Of a stretch of 5,545 nucleotides of DNA, positions 1-4,273 are shown one piece after another; the stretch's first letter is position 1, and each line of letters begins with the position of its first letter. The DNA comes from an uncultured Alphaproteobacteria bacterium. Lineage in GTDB: Bacteria > Pseudomonadota > Alphaproteobacteria > Caulobacterales > Hyphomonadaceae. The translations under genes were made by a program, and so were the position numbers. The stretch lies in assembly GCA_903831485.1 (NCBI GenBank), contig CAIKXW010000383.1, forward strand, positions 1 through 5,545, read 5' to 3'. The notes below the pieces were generated by a model that saw nothing but the letters and a program-made list of their open reading frames with translations, was not told the origin of the DNA and ran no database searches.

Positions 1-3
1 ACA

Positions 4-19
4 TGTCCCGGCCGGGACA
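4..19. repeat. Perfect 16-bp palindrome
   Basis: TGTCCCGGCCGGGACA reads the same on both strands. With no loop, it is more like a dimeric-protein binding site than an RNA hairpin. The adjacent gene to the left is outside the window, so its role cannot be judged. Confidence 0.6.
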
Positions 20-34
20 AACGGCCGACACGGG

Positions 35-69
35 GCGCGTGAAGACGCGCATCGCCGCAGCAATGCGGC
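35..69. repeat. Two adjacent 6-bp stem-loops with tetraloops
   Basis: GCGCGT-GAAG-ACGCGC (35-50) is followed three bases later by GCCGCA-GCAA-TGCGGC (54-69). Both stems are perfect. GCAA fits the stable GNRA tetraloop class, if the plus strand is transcribed. There is no U-tract after either. They could be part of a structured RNA, a 3' UTR or chance pairing in GC-rich sequence. Confidence 0.5.
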
Positions 70-105
70 ACAGGCACGACCCCACGGCGCATCCAACGCG
101 CCCCG

Positions 106-127
106 CTCCCTCATGCCGATGAGGGAG
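106..127. repeat. 9-bp perfect stem-loop with GCCG loop
   Basis: CTCCCTCAT at 106-114 pairs perfectly with ATGAGGGAG at 119-127 around a four-base loop. This is the strongest hairpin in the left flank. The following bases (acgagctac) have no T-run, so it is not a standard Rho-independent terminator. It may stabilise or end an upstream transcript, or belong to a structured RNA with the hairpins before it. Confidence 0.55.
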
Positions 128-229
128 ACGAGCTACAGCATCCCAGGCGGTGTTCACCGGCCTGAATGAGAAGGCCTGCTCATATGCTCCCGTACTGCAC
201 AAAATCGCAGAAACCGAAAAGTGTCGCCA

Positions 230-257
230 TTGACTTGCCGGATTACAGTCGTAGTCT
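230..257 (+). promoter_or_regulatory. Predicted sigma-70-type promoter of the repressor operon
   Basis: TTGACT at 230-235 matches the -35 consensus at five of six bases. After a 16-base spacer, TAGTCT at 252-257 is a weak -10 candidate (three of six). A start near 264 would give a leader of about 16 bases. The first operator box overlaps the spacer and -10, and the second lies just downstream of the predicted start, as expected for a repressor blocking polymerase. The -35 is persuasive; the -10 is tentative. Confidence 0.5.
241..256. promoter_or_regulatory. BlaI/MecI-type operator box 1
   Basis: GATTACAGTCGTAGTC contains TACA-GT-CGTA (244-253), one mismatch from the TACAnnTGTA core known for BlaI/MecI/CopY-type repressors. 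It has dyad symmetry (GAnTAC-N4-GTAnTC). It overlaps the predicted spacer and -10 of the promoter for the BlaI-like gene, so it most likely mediates autorepression. Assignment to this repressor is inferred from family knowledge and position. Confidence 0.6.
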
Positions 258-265
258 CCAATGAG

Positions 266-279
266 ATTACAGGTGTACG
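266..279. promoter_or_regulatory. BlaI/MecI-type operator box 2, overlapping the start region
   Basis: TACAGGTGTA (268-277) is an exact match to the TACAnnTGTA family core, preceded by GAT as in box 1. The two boxes are 24 bases apart centre to centre. The box ends two bases before the ATG at 280 and contains the only Shine-Dalgarno-like bases of the repressor gene (AGGTG, 271-275). A bound repressor would therefore cover the transcription start region, and operator and ribosome site share the same bases. Confidence 0.65.
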
Positions 280-654
280 ATGCAATCGATCTCCGACGCC
301 GAAAGCCGCATCATGGAAGCGCTGTGGCGCAAGACGCCGCTCACGGCCGAACAGATTTACGCCGCAGTTGGGCCCGAAAATGGCTGGGCGCCCGCCACGG
401 TGAAGACGCTGGTCACCCGCCTGCTCAAGAAGAAAGCCATCGCCGGGGCCAAGGAAGGCGACAGCTACTGCTATCGCCCGCTCATCACCCGCGCCTCCTG
501 GGTGCAGTCCGAAAGCCAGGGACTGCTCGACAAGCTGTTCAAGGGCGAAGTCGCCCCACTTGTCGCCCACTTTGCCGAGCACCGTAAGCTTTCGGCGAAG
601 GACCTGAAACAGCTCAAGGCCCTGATCACGAAGATCGAGGAGGACAGGAAATGA
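280..654 (+). CDS. BlaI/MecI/CopY-family transcriptional repressor
   Basis: A 124-residue cytoplasmic DNA-binding protein of the BlaI/MecI family, close to the usual 120-130 residues. Residues 1-70 form the winged helix, with the recognition helix around GWAPATVKTLVTRLLKKK (35-52). Residues ~75-122 are the helical dimerisation part. Family members bind TACA/TGTA palindromes as dimers and are inactivated by proteolysis after a BlaR1-type sensor is activated. Here LVAHF (94-98) aligns with the LVLNF region of staphylococcal BlaI, where Asn-Phe is cut; Asn is His here. The start at 280 is supported by the operators immediately upstream and by the correct N-terminus (SDAESRIMEALW). The stop overlaps the next gene's start in ATGA, suggesting translational coupling. 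The family is clear. The regulated process is unknown, and no beta-lactamase lies nearby in the window. Confidence 0.93.
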   Translation: MQSISDAESRIMEALWRKTPLTAEQIYAAVGPENGWAPATVKTLVTRLLKKKAIAGAKEGDSYCYRPLITRASWVQSESQGLLDKLFKGEVAPLVAHFAEHRKLSAKDLKQLKALITKIEEDRK

Positions 655-1880
655 ACGGCATCCTCGACGCCCTCATCGAGATGAACGTCGCGGCCAGCAC
701 CGCCATCCTTCTCCTGCTGCTCGTCCGCAAGCCCGTTGGCCGCCATCTCGGACCGCACGCCGCCTATCTGCTCTGGGCCATCGTTCCCATCGCGGTCGCC
801 GGAACCTTCATCCCCGCGCGCGCCATCGAAACCGTTGCGCTCGGTCTGTCGCTCGAGGAAGTCGTCGCCCTTGCAAACGCCCCGGCAATTCTCCCGGGCT
901 GGGAAATCCTCATCGCTCCCGCCCTGCTCGCCATCTGGATTGCCGGCGCCATCGCGATCGGCGCAGCGCTCATCCGCCGCCAGCGCGCCTTCATGCGCGA
1001 TGCGGATCTCGGCCTCGCAGGCCCCGCCGTCGTCGGCTTCTCGTATCAGCGCATCGTCACGCCCCGGGATTTCGCCCGCCGGTTCAGCGATGACGAACGC
1101 AAGCTGATCCTGACGCACGAACAGGTCCATCTCGACCGCAACGACGCCCGGATCAATGCGCTGGTTGCGCTCGCCCGCTGCCTCTTCTGGTTCAACCCGC
1201 TGATCCATGTCGGCGCGAAGGCCCTCCGCCTCGACCAGGAACTGTCGTGCGACGCCGAAGTCATCGACCGCCGCCCCCGCGCGCGCCGCGCCTATGCCGA
1301 AACACTGCTCCGCACTCAGCTCAGCTCGCGTCCGCTCCCTGTCGGATGCTACTGGCCTGCCGAGTCTCAGCACCCGCTTGCCGAACGCATTGGCATGCTG
1401 GCGAGCAAACCGCTTTCCGGCGCACGCCGCGCCACCGCCACGGCGATCGTGCTCGTGGCCGCCGCCAGCGCCGGCATCGCCGCCTGGGCCGCCCAGCCCG
1501 AGCGGACCATCCTTCGCGAGGCGCCCGACGTGTTCGTGCCCTTCCAGCCGCTTCATCACACCAGCCTCACGACCAAGCCGCATCTCTCTGACTTTTCGCT
1601 GCCCGCCATTCCCGCCGGCCTCAGCCTGCCCGGCGGCGTCGAGGTCAGCGCCGATCTCTGCATCGGCAGGAGCGGCAGGGTCGAAAGCGCCGAACTCGTG
1701 AAATCGTCCGGCTATCGCCAGTTCGACGAGGCTGCGGTCGACGCGCTCCGCGCCTCGCGTTTCCAGCCGGCCATGCATGACGGACTGGCCATCCGCAGTT
1801 GCGGCCATCCCGTCATGATTGCGTGGAGTCTCGGACGCGCCGTCGTGAACACCGAACCCGCGGCGCGGGCCACGCCCTAG
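651..1880 (+). CDS. BlaR1/MecR1-like M56 membrane metalloprotease with C-terminal TonB-like domain
   Basis: A 409-residue predicted inner-membrane sensor-protease. Hydrophobic helices lie at about 12-25, 36-54, 85-108 and 262-281, matching the four-helix BlaR1 layout. The cytoplasmic zinc-protease loop carries HEQVH (156-160) with a downstream QELSCDAEV segment whose Glu197 is the probable third zinc ligand. In classical BlaR1 the region after the last helix is a penicillin-binding sensor. Here residues ~282-409 are much shorter and contain a TonB-C-like fold (about 329-395: GRSGRVESAELVKSSG, DEAAVDALRASRF) with cysteines 337 and 384. The likely role is to sense a periplasmic or envelope signal and trigger inactivation of the upstream repressor. 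The start has GAGGAGG at 637-643, seven bases before the ATG, and overlaps the repressor stop. The protease assignment is firm; the signal and the TonB-domain function are inferred. Confidence 0.9.
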   Translation: MNGILDALIEMNVAASTAILLLLLVRKPVGRHLGPHAAYLLWAIVPIAVAGTFIPARAIETVALGLSLEEVVALANAPAILPGWEILIAPALLAIWIAGAIAIGAALIRRQRAFMRDADLGLAGPAVVGFSYQRIVTPRDFARRFSDDERKLILTHEQVHLDRNDARINALVALARCLFWFNPLIHVGAKALRLDQELSCDAEVIDRRPRARRAYAETLLRTQLSSRPLPVGCYWPAESQHPLAERIGMLASKPLSGARRATATAIVLVAAASAGIAAWAAQPERTILREAPDVFVPFQPLHHTSLTTKPHLSDFSLPAIPAGLSLPGGVEVSADLCIGRSGRVESAELVKSSGYRQFDEAAVDALRASRFQPAMHDGLAIRSCGHPVMIAWSLGRAVVNTEPAARATP

Positions 1881-1904
1881 CAGACCATCGATCCGCACAA
1901 ACCT

Positions 1905-1913
1905 GAAGGAGGT
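1905..1913 (+). promoter_or_regulatory. Strong Shine-Dalgarno fixing the TonB-like gene start
   Basis: GAAGGAGGT sits with its last G of AGG five bases from the ATG at 1918. It is near-perfect anti-16S complementarity and the best ribosome site in the window. It suggests the third gene is translated efficiently and independently of its upstream neighbour despite the 37-base gap. Confidence 0.85.
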
Positions 1914-1917
1914 CGCC

Positions 1918-2550
1918 ATGTATTGCGCAGTGAGAGAGCGTGCGCGTAGTTCATCCCAGATCGTGGGACTTTCTTCTTCGATCCTTGTGACAGCCATCGC
2001 CGGCTGCGCCCTCAGCAGCATCGGCGTCAACATTGTGAGCGTCATCGAGAAGCCCATCAGCTTCACGCCGCTGGCAGAGGACAAATCAGACGAACCGCTG
2101 GCGCCGCCGGATATTCCGTTGCCGCCGATCTTCCCGGTCGAGGCGCCACTAGCGCCAATTCCAAACGCTCCCATCTGGATCGTCGACATAGATCCGGAGG
2201 TTCCTGTCACGCCCGCGCCTACACCACGCAAACCCGAACCCGCTGCGACGCCGACTCCCAAGCCCACTCGCATCCGCCCGGCTCTGCTGAGCACTAACCC
2301 GCCGCCCTATCCCGCCAGCGAAATCCGCCAGCAGAACGAAGGCGTCACAACCCTCGAGGTCTGCGTCGACGCCAACGGCCGCACGTCTTCAGCAACGGTG
2401 AAAGCCTCCAGCGGCCACTCCGTGCTCGATAACGCCGCACTGAAATGGATCCGCTCCGCCCGCTTCAAGCCGGGCACGCTCGACGGCGCCGCCCAGTCCG
2501 TGTGCGGCCACGAGGTCGTTTACGAATGGAGACTCGAAAACACGCGCTGA
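1918..2550 (+). CDS. TonB-family periplasm-spanning protein
   Basis: A 210-residue protein with TonB architecture. It has a short basic N-terminus, one hydrophobic segment (about 15-43), a Pro-rich spacer (58-132) with PKPT and PPPYP runs, and a TonB-C domain (about 135-207). TonB proteins couple the ExbB/ExbD proton-driven motor to outer-membrane receptors; no exbB or exbD is in the window. Cys149 and Cys196 sit at the same places as the pair in the M56 protein's domain, and both proteins share a CGHxV motif before a Trp, so the two domains are probably paralogous. IAGC at 27-30 fits a lipobox, so a lipoprotein is an alternative to a membrane-anchored form; the long hydrophobic run favours an uncleaved anchor. 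Being third in the operon, it may be an effector or partner of the sensor rather than a housekeeping TonB. Confidence 0.8.
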   Translation: MYCAVRERARSSSQIVGLSSSILVTAIAGCALSSIGVNIVSVIEKPISFTPLAEDKSDEPLAPPDIPLPPIFPVEAPLAPIPNAPIWIVDIDPEVPVTPAPTPRKPEPAATPTPKPTRIRPALLSTNPPPYPASEIRQQNEGVTTLEVCVDANGRTSSATVKASSGHSVLDNAALKWIRSARFKPGTLDGAAQSVCGHEVVYEWRLENTR

Positions 2551-2564
2551 CGCGCTCAGTTCAA

Positions 2565-2587
2565 GCCCTGCCCCAGCAAGGCAGGGC
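2565..2587 (+). terminator. Possible terminator hairpin after the operon
   Basis: GCCCTGCC (2565-2572) pairs perfectly with GGCAGGGC (2580-2587) around a seven-base loop, starting 15 bases after the TonB-like stop codon. Position and stem strength suggest transcript termination or 3'-end protection. The downstream bases (gtgccggacc) have no T-tract, so efficient intrinsic termination is uncertain. Confidence 0.45.
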
Positions 2588-2629
2588 GTGCCGGACCGCC
2601 AGGACGCCCCACGTTCCGGCCGGCATTCG

Positions 2630-2667
2630 AAGCGCCCCTTCCCCGCTCCCCCGGGAAGGGGGCGCTT
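2630..2667. repeat. Long GC-rich inverted repeat, 14 bp with one bulge
   Basis: AAGCGCCCC then TTCCC (2630-2643) pairs with GGGAA (2653-2657) and GGGGCGCTT (2659-2667). One G at 2658 is bulged, and the loop is nine bases. It is the longest inverted repeat I found. Only scattered T residues follow (ctgctcttcgatt). It could be a second terminator or a copy of a dispersed intergenic repeat; one window cannot distinguish these. Confidence 0.5.
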
Positions 2668-2849
2668 CTGCTCTTCGATTAAGGCATTTCAACATGTCCG
2701 CGCACGCATCTTGCGCGCAGCCCGGCAGGAAATGCCGATCGGAAAATCGGGCTCGGAAAGTCCGCCGCAGGCATCTCGCCGCACTGAGATTCACTCGCGG
2801 GCAATCCGTGTTCACGACTCATGAACACAGCGGCGGCATTTTCATCGGC

Positions 2850-3833
2850 ATGATGCAGCGTGATTACACTTGGTCTTCGATCTTCGCCTGGGGGTTAACC
2901 CTCTCAGGCGCCGTGCTGGCGACAGGCGGCGTCATCGGCATGTTCTGGCCGCAGCTGGATATCAGCTGGCTGTGCATCATTGCCTTTGCGGGCATGATGG
3001 CGTTCGGCATCGGCCTTGTTAACTGCTCGGCCGCCGGCGCGCTGCAGGCGATCAAGCACCGCAAGCCCGATGGCCGTCAGGTGGAATGGACGGTACTGCT
3101 GCCAGCGCTCGCCTGCTGCATCGGCTTCGTGTTCGCCACCAATGTCGGCGTCCATCTCGGATGGGAGATCGTGATCTCCAATGCGCCCGCGGGCGCGAGG
3201 CTGCCGCCCGCCATGACGGTCGACGCCGTGTTCTATATCTTCGCCTTCGCCAAGCCCGCCATGGCCTGGATCGTCGAGGGCCGCAAAGTCATGGACGCCG
3301 AAAGCTACGCCGCTCACCGCACCGCACGCCGCCAGGAAGCCAATGAGCAGGCCGAAGCCGAAATGATCCGTACGGAATTCGCCCGAGCTGCTGTCCAGCC
3401 GCAACCCGAGCCCGCGCCTGAAGCCATCGAACCGGCCCCAGCCGCCGAAACGCCAGCGGTCGCCGCGGAGCCGGCGCAGGAGACCGTTCCGCAAGCTGCG
3501 ATGGAGACACCCGCGGCCCGCACGCCCAAGTCCAGGCGCAAACCCAAGACTGTCGAAGAACAGCGCGCCGCCGCGATGAAGGCCGCCGCCAAGCGCGTCG
3601 CGCAGTATCGCGAACAGCACATGGGCCGCGTCACCGACATTGAGCAGGCCCGCCTCGACCAATCACTGACCCCCCAGCAGATCGCACGCGCCTGCGACAC
3701 GCTGATCGCGCGCGGCGAAAAGCCGACGATGCGCCGCGTAGCGGAAGTTCTGGGCACCTCGCAAATCCGGATCGAGCGAGTCTGGCCGCAGGGCGTCCCG
3801 CTCGACGGCACGGGCGAAGTCCGGGCGGCATGA
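2850..3833 (+). CDS. Four-helix membrane protein with C-terminal helix-turn-helix-like segment
   Basis: I do not recognise a named gene. From the ATG at 2850 the product is 327 residues; the adjacent ATG at 2853 gives 326. Predicted membrane helices lie at about 10-31, 40-65, 81-104 and 125-143. They are followed by a charged Ala/Glu stretch (150-180), an Ala/Pro/Glu-rich linker (181-222), a basic segment (SRRKPK, 228-233), and a helical tail. DTLIARGEKPTMRRVAEVLG (283-302) resembles the helix-turn-helix start of KfrA-like DNA-binding proteins. This suggests a membrane-tethered DNA-binding protein, but that is inference from pattern only. The start is uncertain: 2850/2853 lack a clear Shine-Dalgarno, whereas an in-frame ATG at 2694 has AAGG nine bases upstream and would add 52 basic residues. 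I prefer 2850 because coding character begins there. It converges with the VOC gene, 19 bases between stops. Confidence 0.7.
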   Translation: MMQRDYTWSSIFAWGLTLSGAVLATGGVIGMFWPQLDISWLCIIAFAGMMAFGIGLVNCSAAGALQAIKHRKPDGRQVEWTVLLPALACCIGFVFATNVGVHLGWEIVISNAPAGARLPPAMTVDAVFYIFAFAKPAMAWIVEGRKVMDAESYAAHRTARRQEANEQAEAEMIRTEFARAAVQPQPEPAPEAIEPAPAAETPAVAAEPAQETVPQAAMETPAARTPKSRRKPKTVEEQRAAAMKAAAKRVAQYREQHMGRVTDIEQARLDQSLTPQQIARACDTLIARGEKPTMRRVAEVLGTSQIRIERVWPQGVPLDGTGEVRAA

Positions 3834-3842
3834 TGAGCCGCC
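3824..3842. terminator. Short hairpin between convergent genes
   Basis: GGCGGC (3824-3829) pairs with GCCGCC (3837-3842) around ATGATGA, spanning the plus-strand stop codon and lying in the 19-base gap before the minus-strand stop. A symmetric stem here could serve both directions. The stem is only six pairs and lacks a T-tract on either side, so this is a weak call. Confidence 0.25.
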
Positions 3843-3852
3843 GCGTGAGGGA

Positions 3853-4245
3853 CTAGCTCGCGTCCGGATACGAAATGAATTCCATCAGCGAACCATCGGG
3901 ATCGCGAAAATAGATGCTTGTGCCAACGCCGCGGGCGCCAAAGCGTTCTGTCGGTCCGCACTCGACTTGAATGTTATGTCGCGTGAGATGCGCCATCGCA
4001 TCGGCGATTGGGCCATTCCACTCGAAGCAGAGATCGCTGTTGCCGGGCTGCACCGGAAGCCTCGCGACTTCGGCGGGCGCGACTCCCGGCCCATGCGCGT
4101 TGAGCTGCCGGTCGCTGAAGCGATAAGCCCAGCCCACCGGCCGCTCGATAAGGGTTGCACCCATGATGTATAGGTAAAATGCGTTCGAACGTTCCCAGTC
4201 GGTTATCTTGATCACGCAATGGTCGAGGCTCACCGGCAACGTCAT
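3853..4245 (-). CDS. VOC-family (glyoxalase/dioxygenase fold) protein
   Basis: A 130-residue single-domain VOC protein, typical length for the family. The N-terminal LDHCVIKITDWERSNAFY holds His9, a usual metal-ligand position. His51 lies in the QLNAHGPG strand turn. The second half has SDLCFEW (70-76), the helix ADAMAHLTRHNI, then GPTERFGARG, and ends with SIYFRDPDGSLMEFISY, in which Glu122 is the expected final metal ligand. The pattern is closest to the lactoylglutathione-lyase-like subgroup sometimes labelled virulence protein, of uncertain substrate. Metal-dependent lyase, isomerase or dioxygenase chemistry is possible and cannot be assigned. On the minus strand the ATG has AGGGGA five bases upstream (4251-4256). 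It begins 28 bases after the ettA stop and is probably cotranscribed with it. Confidence 0.9.
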   Translation of the reverse strand: MTLPVSLDHCVIKITDWERSNAFYLYIMGATLIERPVGWAYRFSDRQLNAHGPGVAPAEVARLPVQPGNSDLCFEWNGPIADAMAHLTRHNIQVECGPTERFGARGVGTSIYFRDPDGSLMEFISYPDAS

Positions 4246-4273
4246 CGCGATCCCCTGTCAGCGCGGTCGCCGA

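Larger units (their letters stand above)
1..229. other. Upstream non-coding region rich in hairpins
   Basis: I see no credible gene here. Open frames across it are short and lack a start with a ribosome binding site. The first ~160 bases contain a run of perfect inverted repeats (4-19, 35-50, 54-69, 106-127 and a small one at 148-159), three of them with four-base loops. None is followed by a T-tract, so none is a textbook intrinsic terminator. It may be the 3' flank of an upstream gene, a structured RNA or an intergenic repeat. The stretch from about 160 to 229 is less GC-rich and leads into the promoter. Confidence 0.5.
2551..2849. other. Intergenic region with two inverted repeats
   Basis: This 299-base gap lies between the TonB-like gene and the next plus-strand gene. 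It holds two clear inverted repeats (2565-2587 and 2630-2667). The frame of the downstream gene stays open across it, but third-position G/C is visibly lower (about 65 percent by eye from 2694 to 2849, versus clearly higher downstream). The encoded peptide is basic and featureless, so I treat it as non-coding. No convincing -35/-10 pair was found for the next gene. Confidence 0.6.

Noticed and set aside
154..582. Minus-strand 142-codon open frame covering the operator region and repressor
   Set aside because: It is antisense to the BlaI-like gene, lacks family similarity by eye, and would run through the promoter and operators.
471..2294. A 607-codon open frame on the minus strand, antisense to the M56 and TonB-like genes
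   Set aside because: Its translation is low-complexity, Gly/Ala/Arg/Asp-rich and matches no family I know. It overlaps three genes with clear domains, so it is a by-product of high GC codon usage on the opposite strand.
1918..2550. Classical beta-lactam resistance operon
   Set aside because: The repressor and M56 protease invite this reading, but the third gene is TonB-like, no beta-lactamase or penicillin-binding gene is present, and the sensor lacks the penicillin-binding domain.
2445..2849. Extension of the membrane protein upstream to 2445 or 2694
   Set aside because: The 2445 start lies inside the TonB-like gene, and the added peptide is Arg/Pro-rich without hydrophobic or domain character. 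The 2694 start has an AAGG but weak coding bias to 2849. It is kept only as an alternative start.
2821..2853. Ten-codon open frame (MNTAAAFSSA) ending on the ATGATG of the next gene, as a leader peptide
   Set aside because: It has no ribosome binding site and no runs of a regulatory amino acid, and such short frames are common by chance.
3314..3961. Long minus-strand open frame opposite the helix-turn-helix membrane protein and the end of the VOC gene
   Set aside because: Composition is Arg/Ser/Ala-rich with no recognisable motif, and it overlaps two better-supported genes. It mirrors the Ala/Pro/Glu linker coding on the other strand.
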